Positions 7,917 to 17,012 of a stretch of DNA of 64,000 nucleotides are shown piece after piece. The translations under genes were made by a program, and so were the position numbers. Below the pieces are notes generated by a model. The model ran no database searches. It was not told the DNA's origin and saw only the letters and a list, made by a program, of their open reading frames with translations. The DNA lies in contig NZ_WJXB01000003.1 in the NCBI RefSeq assembly GCF_009664975.1, positions 558,001-622,000 of the forward strand, read 5' to 3'. Position 1 is the stretch's first letter, and the number at the start of each line of letters is the position of its first letter. This DNA is from Paenibacillus monticola (lineage in GTDB: Bacteria; Bacillota; Bacilli; Paenibacillales; Paenibacillaceae).

Positions 7917-9653
7917 TCATTCGGGTCGGCGCAGGGGCAGGGTGATGATCGCCCGAGTCCCCCCTTCCCCGCTTCGTTCATAGGTTAACCCGAACGCTTC
8001 CCCGTAATGGAGCTGAATACGCTGATGCACATTTCGAATTCCGTATCCCTTCGCACTATGCTCTCCCTGCATGATGGCAGAGAGCTCCTCAAGATCTACC
8101 GGCAGATGCCCATTGTCCTCTACAATGAAGCGGAGCGTATCTTCACATTGAACCGCAGATATCCGAATCTCTCCTTCTCCATCCATTCCACGTACGCCAT
8201 GAATAATTGCATTTTCAATCAGAGGCTGAATAATGACTTTGGGAGTTTCATAGTCTCTCAGCGTTTCATCTATCTGCCACCAGACTTCAAAGGTGTCCGG
8301 GTAGCGTTTTTCTTGCAACCGTGTATAGGCCTTCGCATGCTCTAACTCTTCACCAATAGTAATCATTTTCCGGCCTCTGCTTAGACCAATACGCAACATA
8401 CTAGACAAGTCCCTAACCATTTCACCTACCTCGTCATTGCCGCTGTCCAGCGCATACCAGTATATCGAGTCCAAGGTATTGTACAGATAATGAGGGGTGA
8501 TCTGGGATTGGAGCATCAGCAGCTCATACTCTTTCTGTTTCAGCTGCATCACATAATTTTCTTCAATCGAATAATCCAGTCTTTTGGTCATTTTCACAAA
8601 TGATCCATATAGAATGCCGAATTCATCATGCCTGGGCGGCTCCTCGGATAAAAACAGCGTTTTTCCGGGCTCATAAATTTTCATAACAGAAACGAGCTTC
8701 ACTACGGGTTTAACAACAAGTCTGACTAAATAGAGAACAAACGTGAGGACAAAAGCCAAAAAAACGACGGAAATGAAGACAAGCATTTTTTGAAGCCAGA
8801 TTTGTTTACCGGTAATAGATGCGAGCGGGATTTTGTACAATAATCTTGTGTGGAATTTAGAACTGTCCGAATAAGCATAGAGCCACTCTTCTCCGCCTTC
8901 TTCTGCGAAGGTGTAGCCGTAAGAAGCCTCAGGTTCTATGTTCTGGTGAAGCTCCGCCAGAGACGGGCTGCCTAAACCTGCTGACATTAACAGTTCCTCA
9001 TTATCATTGAATAAAAAAACACCAGCAGTAGAGGGCAGCTCAACAGATACCATATCCCGGGTTAACAGAACCTCTACCTTGTTGACAACCAGCAGGCCGA
9101 TGGCCTCATCATAATTTCTGGGATTGAGAATACTGCGCATGAAGGAGATCGTTTTCTCTCCTGAATCTGAATGCGTGATGCGCAGGACCCCGCCTCCACT
9201 TAGATCCATGTCTCTTACCATAGCGTCAGGCAATCCGCTATTATCTTTATCTAAATATTTGAATCCTTTTGTCTTATGGGAAAGATCAAAAGGCGTATCC
9301 CGCCGCTCTATATTTTTCATATAAATCGCATATTCCGTGCCGCCGGTAGACCAGCTCTCCAGAATGTTATCGGCCTGCTGGATTTCATTCAGTGTGTCAA
9401 TTCCGGTCCAAAAGCTGTACCCTGCCGGATTCCTGAAAAATTGACTATCCAGCAGTGTTATCGTCCTGTCATTGATCGCCGATATGGTTTTATCTATCGT
9501 CACATGATTTTGTTTAACCAACTGCAATGTGGTACTGCCGACTTCTTCCTTTATAGTGTTTACAGCCACATAAGATGAAATCCAGCCTACTACTATAAAG
9601 GGGAGGACAATAAATACAAGGAATGCCAGGGTAACTTTATGTTTCAGCTTCAG
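7917..9653 (-). CDS. YesM-like sensor histidine kinase
   Basis: Membrane sensor kinase with an N-terminal helix (VTLAFLVFIVLPFIVVGW), a large extracellular sensing region, a second helix (about residue 300), HAMP linker, a His-kinase segment with phospho-acceptor His388 in QITPHYLYNTLD, and a C-terminal ATPase domain with PLIENAIIHG and GYGIRNVHQR. It should phosphorylate the regulator encoded just upstream and sense xanthan breakdown products. The first ATG in frame (9746) would put 31 codons on top of the regulator's HTH end; a CTG at 9653 with AGAGGAGG eight bases before it fits the family N-terminus (KLKHKVTLAF) and is my choice. No ATG, GTG or TTG exists between them. The overlap with the regulator gene is 17 bp, implying translational coupling. 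Confidence 0.88.
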   Translation of the reverse strand: MKLKHKVTLAFLVFIVLPFIVVGWISSYVAVNTIKEEVGSTTLQLVKQNHVTIDKTISAINDRTITLLDSQFFRNPAGYSFWTGIDTLNEIQQADNILESWSTGGTEYAIYMKNIERRDTPFDLSHKTKGFKYLDKDNSGLPDAMVRDMDLSGGGVLRITHSDSGEKTISFMRSILNPRNYDEAIGLLVVNKVEVLLTRDMVSVELPSTAGVFLFNDNEELLMSAGLGSPSLAELHQNIEPEASYGYTFAEEGGEEWLYAYSDSSKFHTRLLYKIPLASITGKQIWLQKMLVFISVVFLAFVLTFVLYLVRLVVKPVVKLVSVMKIYEPGKTLFLSEEPPRHDEFGILYGSFVKMTKRLDYSIEENYVMQLKQKEYELLMLQSQITPHYLYNTLDSIYWYALDSGNDEVGEMVRDLSSMLRIGLSRGRKMITIGEELEHAKAYTRLQEKRYPDTFEVWWQIDETLRDYETPKVIIQPLIENAIIHGVRGMDGEGEIRISAVQCEDTLRFIVEDNGHLPVDLEELSAIMQGEHSAKGYGIRNVHQRIQLHYGEAFGLTYERSGEGGTRAIITLPLRRPE

Positions 9654-11277
9654 TCCGGTCCCCTCCTCTGGCTTGTTTTCGGAATTCTGCCGGTGTAAGA
9701 CCCAACACTCTTTTGAACATCCGGCTGAAGTGCTCAGGCGATTCATAACCTACCGCGTAGGCGATTTCATACCGTTTCTTATCCGTAGTACTCATTAGCC
9801 GCTTGGCTTCTTCCATTCGCAGTGCCGTCACATAATCCCAGAGGTTGGTTTTCATATCGCGTTTGAAAATATAACCAAGATGTGCTGCACTGAAATGGAC
9901 CTCTTCGGAAATATCCTGAATTTTCAGCGACGGATTACGGTAATTCTTCTGGATGTAGCTGGTAATCCGTGAGATTACGTTCTGATCTCTGGCTTGGGAG
10001 AGCTCCTGCAAAAATAGAACCGAATCCTCAATGTACCGATGCAGCCGCTCCAGCTTCTGCTGTCCGGTAAGTCCCTGGAACACCATATCCGGATTGAAAT
10101 CATAGAGGGAAACCCCGTTCCCCTGTCCGTATTCTACCAGCAGTCCGTAAATCCGGTAGATCAGCATGCCGCAATAGCTGTTCATAACCTCCTGTGACTG
10201 ATCAGACACCGGCAGTTGGCCAAGTATTTTTTGCGGATTCACGTACCCTATTGATTCTACCGCTGATTTCATCTGCTCCATGAACTCACTAACCTTGCTC
10301 ATCCAGACCACCATACTCAGATTATCCTGCATGGCTATATCGTGATAATAGAAGACTCTTTGTCCGGGATGAACTTTGTTCCACTCCGCAGCAGTGTCTG
10401 CTTCTTCCATCAGTTTGGGGAGCATCAGCACATCCCCGCCTAAGGTGCTGAGACCGATCGTCGCCTCTACATTCAGATACTGTTTCATATTCATAGCGAT
10501 CATCTGCCCGATCATATGAATCTGCGAGTGTATTCTAACCTGGGGATCGCTCATTTCTTCAGAAGATAACTGGATAATGCTTATGATGGAATGGCCGAAG
10601 CCGTTAAAGGTCAAACCATTCCATTCCGATAACGTTTCGTTCATAATATTGATAGCTGCATATTTCAATAATTTGCGGTCATGCAGGGTGATCTTCTGAT
10701 GGCTGAATCCGGCCTGGCTATAATCAATGCGGCTGGAGATCACGCCGAAGAATTGTCCTTGTAATAGCTCTCCCAGCTCACTGGTCACATCTTCGATATC
10801 CTTCTGGGTCAGATTCCGTTCTGTAACCAGCTCCATCAGCCACTCGTTACGCCTGGATTGCTCCTGGATTTGCTTGTTTTCCTCCTGTGGACTCTTCCCT
10901 GGAAGCTCTTTCTGGGTTAGCACTTTATGAACTACACGTAACAGTTCTGTTCGTTCTACCGGTTTTACAAGATAATCCCTTGCCCCAAGCCGGAGCGATT
11001 TTTTGGCAAAATCAAACTTCTCATGGGCAGAAATGACAATCACCGGCACATTCCATTGCTCCATATAAATGTTTTCCATTAGTTCAATTCCACTCATCCG
11101 GCCCATCTGTATATCGGTAAGCACCAGATCAAAGCTGTCCATCCGCAAATAATCAATAGCTTCAAATCCATTGATTGCTGTTTCAACATAAGTGATGTTC
11201 ATATCCGAAGCGAGTAGAAAATTTTTGATCCCCGCACTCACTCTCGGCTCATCATCAACAACGAGAATTTTATACAT
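9637..11277 (-). CDS. YesN-like AraC-family response regulator
   Basis: Response regulator of 546 residues: receiver domain (about 1-120) with phospho-acceptor Asp55 in LTDIQMG and Lys in YLVKPVE, a long linker region, and a C-terminal AraC-type double helix-turn-helix (IQDISEEVHFSAAHLGYIF and YEIAYAVGYESPEHFSRMF). It should activate this operon and probably the divergent GH9 gene through the repeated TGATCTAT sites at 11326-11436. Start is the ATG at 11277 with AAGGGGGG five bases upstream; an ATG seven codons earlier overlaps that ribosome site and is unlikely. First gene of the operon. Confidence 0.94.
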   Translation of the reverse strand: MYKILVVDDEPRVSAGIKNFLLASDMNITYVETAINGFEAIDYLRMDSFDLVLTDIQMGRMSGIELMENIYMEQWNVPVIVISAHEKFDFAKKSLRLGARDYLVKPVERTELLRVVHKVLTQKELPGKSPQEENKQIQEQSRRNEWLMELVTERNLTQKDIEDVTSELGELLQGQFFGVISSRIDYSQAGFSHQKITLHDRKLLKYAAINIMNETLSEWNGLTFNGFGHSIISIIQLSSEEMSDPQVRIHSQIHMIGQMIAMNMKQYLNVEATIGLSTLGGDVLMLPKLMEEADTAAEWNKVHPGQRVFYYHDIAMQDNLSMVVWMSKVSEFMEQMKSAVESIGYVNPQKILGQLPVSDQSQEVMNSYCGMLIYRIYGLLVEYGQGNGVSLYDFNPDMVFQGLTGQQKLERLHRYIEDSVLFLQELSQARDQNVISRITSYIQKNYRNPSLKIQDISEEVHFSAAHLGYIFKRDMKTNLWDYVTALRMEEAKRLMSTTDKKRYEIAYAVGYESPEHFSRMFKRVLGLTPAEFRKQARGGDRTEAET

Positions 11278-11325
11278 GATGCCCCCCCTTTTTATCACAG
11301 TACACTCGCTATAAATAACCGTAGA

Positions 11326-11436
11326 TGATCTATTTCATCTTTTGTGTGATCTATATCAGGGTTTTTTACCGCCAGGCTCTGCGCGGCCTCCGTTTCATGG
11401 GGATGAGGCCGTTACAGCCATAGTATAGATCACACA
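11326..11436. promoter_or_regulatory. Repeated TGATCTAT elements in divergent control region
   Basis: TGATCTAT occurs at 11326-11333 and 11347-11354, exactly 21 bp apart, and in inverted form inside TATAGATCACACA (11424-11436), which is a perfect 13-bp inverted match to TGTGTGATCTATA (11343-11355). Direct repeats two helical turns apart are typical of AraC-family binding. The pair lies just upstream of a TTTATA-like -10 for the regulator gene; the single inverted copy faces the GH9 gene. Likely operators of the regulator at 9637-11277. Confidence 0.6.
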
Positions 11437-11486
11437 TTTCCCGTAATTCATCATCGATTAGTGATACTAACTCTTTTATGCTCTTT

Positions 11487-11501
11487 TTGCAAGCGTTTAC
11501 A
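11487..11501. promoter_or_regulatory. cre box (CcpA site) upstream of GH9 gene
   Basis: TTGCAAGCGTTTACA matches the Bacillus cre consensus WTGNAARCGNWWNCA at every position. It lies 57 bp before the GH9 start codon, close to where the promoter or early transcript must be, and so should place the gene under carbon catabolite repression. Confidence 0.75.
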
Positions 11502-11557
11502 TGAATGAAGAGAGGAGATCATGATTAACGATATGCAACTTTGAGGAGGTTAAAAAG

Positions 11558-14500
11558 ATGTTCAGAAAAAACCTATTCCCCATGCGACTCAAAAAGTTAT
11601 TGTCAGTAAGCCTTAGTCTATTGTTAATTATATGTACTCTTACTCTATCACCCAAACCCACCATGGCTGCGGTTACACCATTGCCAGGACCCGATCACCC
11701 TCTCCTGTATGATGATTTTGCCGGTGGGGGATTATTTAAACAAAATTGGACGAACTGGTACAATCAGAGCGGTGGTAGCGGTACTTTTACCAAAACGACG
11801 CAGGGCACCCGCTCCATTGGAAAGTTCACGCAAACCCCAACCTCATCCTCTTCCTGGGCTAAGTTTCAGCCTATGAACGAGACCTTTGACCTTACAGGCT
11901 ATCGGTATATGAATCTTTCTCTGCAAAATGCAGGTTATGCCCAGTCTCTAATCCGTGTTGTTATAGGCGATGGTATCACCAATTACAATCTAACCGGAGG
12001 TTATGTTGCCGCATCGGCTACCTGGACCGACTTGCAGTTTGATCTGGATTCATTGTCTCCCAAGATTCAGAAGGAGAACGTCAAACTGGAAATTTGGCTT
12101 AGACAAGCCGGCGGGACTTACGGGGAAATGCTGATCGATGACATTGTGTTTACAACGGCATCCAGTGGTACCGCTCCCCAGTTAAGCCCGGCAGGGATGA
12201 GCGCGAATACAGATAGCAGCTATAACCAGAACACCAATTTCACTTTTGAAGCCACCTATATCGACCCAGATAATGAGGCTCCTTTTGCAGTTCAGGTGAT
12301 CATTGATGACATTGCCTATAACATGCGTGAAACGGATCAAGCCGATGTAACCTACACAGACGGTAAACATTACAGGTTCATGACGAAGCTTCCGGCGGGG
12401 GCCCATTCCTACTATTTCCGCACCTCAGATACGACTTCGAATGAAGTCAATACTGGAATTCAAAATTTGAATGTAGTTCAATCCTCTTCTGTGATTGATA
12501 TTGTTGTAAGCCAAGCCGGCTACAGTGCAGACGATGTAAAGAACGCAAAATTGATATCAACCACAACAGTCACAGACGCTACTTATGAAATATTGGATGG
12601 AACTACTGTTATCGCCTCAGGAACCATGACCTATGAAGGCCTTTATTGGAACAAACATGTCTACTCAATCGGCTTCTCAGACGTCACTGCTTCCGGGAAC
12701 AGCTACAGGGTGCGGAGTAATCAGGTTTATTCCTACTCGTTTGAAATCACACCGAACCTATGGGATCAATACAAGGATGAAATGACTGCTTTCTACCGTC
12801 TTCAACGTGCCTCAGTAGCCACAAGTGATGCTTATCCTGAGGGTTACAGCAGTGTAGCTCCCTCAGCTAAGCTCTACCATGCCGCAGGCCACCTGGATGA
12901 CGCCCAGTCTGCGGACGGCCTCACCCATTATGATCTGACGGGCAGCTGGTACGATGCTGGGGATTACGGCAAATACGGCGGCAACCAATGGGTAGGTGCG
13001 GAGATTGCTTTGGCTTATACGCGGTATGCAGACAAAGACAGCGTAAAGTACGATAACGACAGCAATGGTATTCCGGATCTGGTTGACGAAGCGGTCTTCG
13101 GCAGTGAATATTTAATTAAATTTGCCGATCAATTGGGCGGGGAAATGTATAATATCGGAAACAATGCTTCTTTTGTCCACCCTGAGAAATCCACTGACAA
13201 CATCCCGGGTACAGCGGATGACCGGAAGTTGTCCAGTTTAAGTGTCGGCGGCTCAGCCAAGTCAGCAGGTACACTTGCCGCCACAGCGCGTGCTATCCGC
13301 ACAGCCCTTTACGAAGGTGATATCGCGTCATCTCAGGTAGCAGAACTCACGGATTTTGCCAACCAATGCGAAAGCGCAGCTGTCACTTTTTATGAATATG
13401 TGGCCGCACATCCTGAGGGTCCAATAGGATCTTATTCCACCAGAGGAGGAATCCCCAATTCCAAGCTACTGGCTGATGTTGAACTTTACTTGCTGACGAG
13501 CGATATCCAATATAAAAATGCAGCCACGACTACAATCAACACATTGGCCGTGAGTGACATCTCATCCACTAACTATTGGGATATGAGCCCTTTGTCCATG
13601 GCTGAATTTTATCCGGTTGCAGATGTTGCAACCCAATCTCATATTCATAGCCTGTTAAAGGGGCAAGCTGATTTCTTCCTCTCCATGTCAGATGATACAC
13701 CGTATGGTGTACTGAACCAGTTCAAGAATTTTGGTGTAAACGAACCTCATGCTTCTTATTTAGGGGACATGATGCGGTACTATGAATTATTCGGTGATCC
13801 GGCAGCACTGCAGGCGGTGGTGAAAGGAATGTACTGGTTGTTCGGAGAGAATCCCTGGAATATCAGCTGGGTATCAGGCATTGGTACCCATCATGTGATG
13901 TTCCCACACACCCGCTATAATGAGGAATCCAATACTACGGGTGATACCGGGATTATCCTTCCCGGTGCCATGGTCAGCGGACCCAATATGAAAGATCCCA
14001 AGAATAAGAGCAGTGTAAGTCCCTGGTATGAGGACCGTTCCCTCTATCTGGATGATACGAATCAGTGGCGCTATAACGAGTTCAGCATTAGCATTCAAGC
14101 AGGACTCCTATATACAGTCATGGGACTCAGTGCAACTCCGGGAACAGGTGTGGACAATGCAGCCAAGCCGCCCGCCTTGCCGATACTCTCTCCAGTAATC
14201 GGAGAATGGGTCCGCGGAAATGTAACTGTTTTTGCTGAGGCCGGGGATAATCTGAGCCATATAGAGTATGCGGCAACCGGGTTGCCTTATCAACCCATGA
14301 CCGTCTCAGGGAATGTGTATTCGACTGTAAGCGGTGCGGTTTACGCTGCTGTCATCGATGAGACTCAGTCCTTGCCTTATACGAACCGGAGAGTGGATGT
14401 CCGTGCCAAAGATCCTTCCGGCGCATACACCTACAGCTCGACTCATTACACCGTTGCTCCACCGTTGCCGGACCCCTCCACTCCGCTGTTATATGACGAC

Positions 14501-15280
14501 TTTGGAGGAGCTGGATTCTGGGGAGGTTCTGCCGCCAACACGACATGGGTAAACTGGTATACTCAAAATGGCGGCACCGCAACGTTCACCAAGCTTACAG
14601 CAGACGGACGCTCTGCCGGCAAATTCGCCCAGACTCCGGCAACTGTGAATTCAGCAGCTAAATTCCAGCCGTGGAATGATGTGGTCGATATGAGCGGCTA
14701 CCAATATTTGAATATTACGCTTAAGAATCCGGCCTCTCCTAATCTCAGAACCCGGATTGAAATCAGTGACGGCAAAAAAACGTACAATTTGACCGGAGGT
14801 TGGGTAGAAGTTCCAGCTACTTGGAGTGATCTGCAATTTGATCTGAATGCACTTACCCCGGCCATTGACAAAAAGGCACTGAAGATGTCGATTTGGCTTA
14901 AACAAAATACAGTCACTGCCGGAGAAATGCTGATTGATGAAATTAAGGCTACCAATAAAGTCAGCGGAAGTGCGCCAACTTTAACTTCAGGAGGAGTAGA
15001 TCTACCACAAGGTACTCCACAAACGGAGTTTACTTTTAATGTCACTTATACAGATGCGGACAATCAGTCCCCATTTACAATGGAGCTTGTCTTAGACGGC
15101 GTTGTCAGAACAATGCAGCCTGCTAATCCGGGTGACACTAATTATGTAGACGGCAAAATCTATCAATATAGCACCAAGCTGCCTCCTGGTCAGCATTCCT
15201 ACTACTTCCACACCACCGATACTTTTACCGATGCCATAAGTACAGAAGTTCAGAGTGACCCTGAAGTCAGTCTCGAATAG
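11558..15280 (+). CDS. Secreted multidomain GH9 endoglucanase, probable endo-xanthanase
   Basis: A 1240-residue exported enzyme. Order: signal peptide (to about 38), beta-sandwich module (about 47-210), Ig-like module (about 215-310), GH9 N-terminal Ig domain and catalytic barrel (about 315-870), Ig-like domain (about 872-965), then second copies of the first two modules (about 975-1145 and 1150-1240). Catalytic residues are Asp466 and Asp469 in WYDAGDYGKYG and Glu841 in YNEFSIS; GIGTHHVMFPHTR is the conserved GH9 loop. There is no anchor or SLH domain, so it is released. Its position opposite a PL8/GH88/GH92 operon fits a GH9 xanthanase cutting the glucan backbone of xanthan; plain cellulase activity is the alternative. 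Ribosome site GAGGAGG precedes ATG 11558. It is one of only two plus-strand genes in the window. Confidence 0.9.
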   Translation: MFRKNLFPMRLKKLLSVSLSLLLIICTLTLSPKPTMAAVTPLPGPDHPLLYDDFAGGGLFKQNWTNWYNQSGGSGTFTKTTQGTRSIGKFTQTPTSSSSWAKFQPMNETFDLTGYRYMNLSLQNAGYAQSLIRVVIGDGITNYNLTGGYVAASATWTDLQFDLDSLSPKIQKENVKLEIWLRQAGGTYGEMLIDDIVFTTASSGTAPQLSPAGMSANTDSSYNQNTNFTFEATYIDPDNEAPFAVQVIIDDIAYNMRETDQADVTYTDGKHYRFMTKLPAGAHSYYFRTSDTTSNEVNTGIQNLNVVQSSSVIDIVVSQAGYSADDVKNAKLISTTTVTDATYEILDGTTVIASGTMTYEGLYWNKHVYSIGFSDVTASGNSYRVRSNQVYSYSFEITPNLWDQYKDEMTAFYRLQRASVATSDAYPEGYSSVAPSAKLYHAAGHLDDAQSADGLTHYDLTGSWYDAGDYGKYGGNQWVGAEIALAYTRYADKDSVKYDNDSNGIPDLVDEAVFGSEYLIKFADQLGGEMYNIGNNASFVHPEKSTDNIPGTADDRKLSSLSVGGSAKSAGTLAATARAIRTALYEGDIASSQVAELTDFANQCESAAVTFYEYVAAHPEGPIGSYSTRGGIPNSKLLADVELYLLTSDIQYKNAATTTINTLAVSDISSTNYWDMSPLSMAEFYPVADVATQSHIHSLLKGQADFFLSMSDDTPYGVLNQFKNFGVNEPHASYLGDMMRYYELFGDPAALQAVVKGMYWLFGENPWNISWVSGIGTHHVMFPHTRYNEESNTTGDTGIILPGAMVSGPNMKDPKNKSSVSPWYEDRSLYLDDTNQWRYNEFSISIQAGLLYTVMGLSATPGTGVDNAAKPPALPILSPVIGEWVRGNVTVFAEAGDNLSHIEYAATGLPYQPMTVSGNVYSTVSGAVYAAVIDETQSLPYTNRRVDVRAKDPSGAYTYSSTHYTVAPPLPDPSTPLLYDDFGGAGFWGGSAANTTWVNWYTQNGGTATFTKLTADGRSAGKFAQTPATVNSAAKFQPWNDVVDMSGYQYLNITLKNPASPNLRTRIEISDGKKTYNLTGGWVEVPATWSDLQFDLNALTPAIDKKALKMSIWLKQNTVTAGEMLIDEIKATNKVSGSAPTLTSGGVDLPQGTPQTEFTFNVTYTDADNQSPFTMELVLDGVVRTMQPANPGDTNYVDGKIYQYSTKLPPGQHSYYFHTTDTFTDAISTEVQSDPEVSLE

Positions 15281-15665
15281 TGTATTAAGATGAGACTTCC
15301 ATTTATTCAAATGTAAATATTAGTGTTTTTGGTTAACTAAATGTTTAGCAATATTTAAAGCACACTCTTTAGCGTAGACGACGAACGAGAATAACGTTCG
15401 TCGTTTTACTATTTAATGCTATGTAAATCGGCAGAACTCTCCGAAACTGAAGCAGCTGAATTCACGAGCACTCAACCACTGAGCACCTGAGTCTGAGTAC
15501 CCGAGCATGCTGTAGAGTCAAAGTTGAAAAAAATGCCTCTAATTTCTCTGTTTTCACTCTTTTAGAGCGATTTCTCCTATTGGCAACGCCATACCATTAA
15601 CAGCACTAAAACACACTAAATTCCAAGCGGAGTCTCAGGGAGGGGACTCCCCATAGGAATGCACT
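15281..15665. other. Intergenic region after GH9 gene
   Basis: 385 bp between two converging genes. It holds the GH9 terminator (15377-15408) and, before the lipoprotein stop, an imperfect GGAGTC/GACTCC hairpin (about 15630-15651) without a T-run. A stretch near 15460-15500 has several loose repeats of CTGAGYAC. No open frame with a ribosome site is seen. Confidence 0.5.
15377..15408 (+). terminator. Rho-independent terminator of GH9 gene
   Basis: A stem of ACGACGAACG with CGTTCGTCGT around a 7-nt loop, followed by TTTT, 97 bp after the GH9 stop codon. Confidence 0.8.
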
Positions 15666-16937
15666 TTAGTTCTCCAGAATCTGATCCAGTCTCTTGTTTA
15701 GAGCTTTCAGGCCTTCTTCCGGTTGAATCTGATTCTGCATCATGTTCTGAAGATCCTCGGAGATGGCGGTGTAGAGCGCCGAATATTTATCCGTTGTAGG
15801 CGCAAACTTTACGTTATCCCGTGAAAGAATAAACTGTTTGCGGTACGGAAGCTCCTGATAGTCAGCGCTCTGCACAACGGAATGATTTGCCGGAATATGC
15901 CCCGCCTGTCCCCAGATCGTTCCGCCCACTTCGGAGAAATACTTCATAAAGTCCATCGCACTTTCCTGCTTCTGCTCACTGACGTAAGCTGGAATAATGA
16001 GTGTGTGGGAGCTTCCCCAGTGCACAGAACTGCCGAAAATCGGCGGAATAGGCATAATTCCAATATTCAATGATTTATTGGCTAGATGATGCCCCGCTTC
16101 CCATACCCCACCAAACCACATTCCGGCTTGCCCGTTATAGAAAGAATCCCACGGTGTCTTATCCTTCAAATCGCTGAGTCCCTCAGCGAAGAGCTGTTGA
16201 TAAAACGTTATAACCTGAACCGCCTTGTCATTGTATATAGCCGCCTTTTTCATATCCGGACTGAGCAATTCACCGCCCGCCTCATAATACAGATCCAGAA
16301 AAGATTCCTGAAAATAAGGCGTGTTGATTGCTAAGGGCTGCACCTCTGGTACTCGCGAGCGAATTTGCCGCAGAAAACGGATAAATCCTTCCGGTGTGTT
16401 CTCTTCCAGCTTCGGAGTTCCGTCAGGATTCAACAATCCGGCTCTGCTCAAAATATCTTTATTATAATAGAGCATATGAAAATGAGTATCGAGGGGCACC
16501 GCAAAATATTGTCCGTTGTAGTTCACGCTCTGAGCATTTAACTCGCCAATTTCCTTGAAGTCAAATCCCGACTGTTCCGCCAAGGCATTCAATTGTAGAA
16601 TTTGCTTGGCTTTAACAAATGGCGACAAACGGTCCGAATGGGCTACGGCCACATCCGGCCCTTTGCCCAGAGACAGGGCAATTCTTAATCTGGCATAATA
16701 TTCGTTAGACTCTAGTCGCAGTTGCTTCACAAACACATGATTTTGAGTGCTGTTATAATTTTTGATAATCTGCTCTACAAATTCGCCCTCCCCTCCGCCA
16801 AAAGGATTCCAAAAGGAGAGCTCCACAGGCACCGGATTGGGTGGTTCGTTCCGTTCCCCGGAGGAAAAATTCGAACATCCTGGTAGGAGGAACAGGCACA
16901 GCAGTAGAACAGCCAGAATCCGGCCTATTCCTGTCAT
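15666..16937 (-). CDS. Second sugar-binding lipoprotein, beside the two-component pair
   Basis: A 423-residue family-1 solute-binding lipoprotein with lipobox LLPGC. Along its whole length it is a close paralogue of the binding protein at 22338-23651, sharing for example VKQLRLESNEYYA, AVPLDTHFHM and YYNKDIL. It is the last gene after the kinase/regulator pair (17013-20439), and separate from the permeases, whose own binding protein is encoded upstream. It may act as an extracellular ligand sensor that presents sugar to the kinase, or be a second receptor with shifted specificity. Start ATG 16937 with AGGAGG nine bases upstream. A cre-like box lies just upstream. Confidence 0.92.
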   Translation of the reverse strand: MTGIGRILAVLLLCLFLLPGCSNFSSGERNEPPNPVPVELSFWNPFGGGEGEFVEQIIKNYNSTQNHVFVKQLRLESNEYYARLRIALSLGKGPDVAVAHSDRLSPFVKAKQILQLNALAEQSGFDFKEIGELNAQSVNYNGQYFAVPLDTHFHMLYYNKDILSRAGLLNPDGTPKLEENTPEGFIRFLRQIRSRVPEVQPLAINTPYFQESFLDLYYEAGGELLSPDMKKAAIYNDKAVQVITFYQQLFAEGLSDLKDKTPWDSFYNGQAGMWFGGVWEAGHHLANKSLNIGIMPIPPIFGSSVHWGSSHTLIIPAYVSEQKQESAMDFMKYFSEVGGTIWGQAGHIPANHSVVQSADYQELPYRKQFILSRDNVKFAPTTDKYSALYTAISEDLQNMMQNQIQPEEGLKALNKRLDQILEN

Positions 16938-16978
16938 CCATCTTCGCCTCCTGATTCATACCGACTTTAGCCAATTTT

Positions 16979-16992
16979 GGAAAGCGCTTACT
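16979..16992. promoter_or_regulatory. cre-like box upstream of second lipoprotein gene
   Basis: GGAAAGCGCTTACT matches the palindromic cre consensus TGWAARCGYTWNCW at 13 of 14 positions. It lies in the 75-bp gap between the regulator stop and the lipoprotein start, suggesting a separate, glucose-repressed promoter for the lipoprotein gene. Confidence 0.5.
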
Positions 16993-17012
16993 ATAATGAA
17001 TGCCGCTACATC

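Noticed and set aside
15460-15505. Loose tandem repeats of CTGAGYAC after the GH9 gene
   Set aside because: Units vary in length and sequence and show no CRISPR-like spacing; probably a decayed simple repeat.
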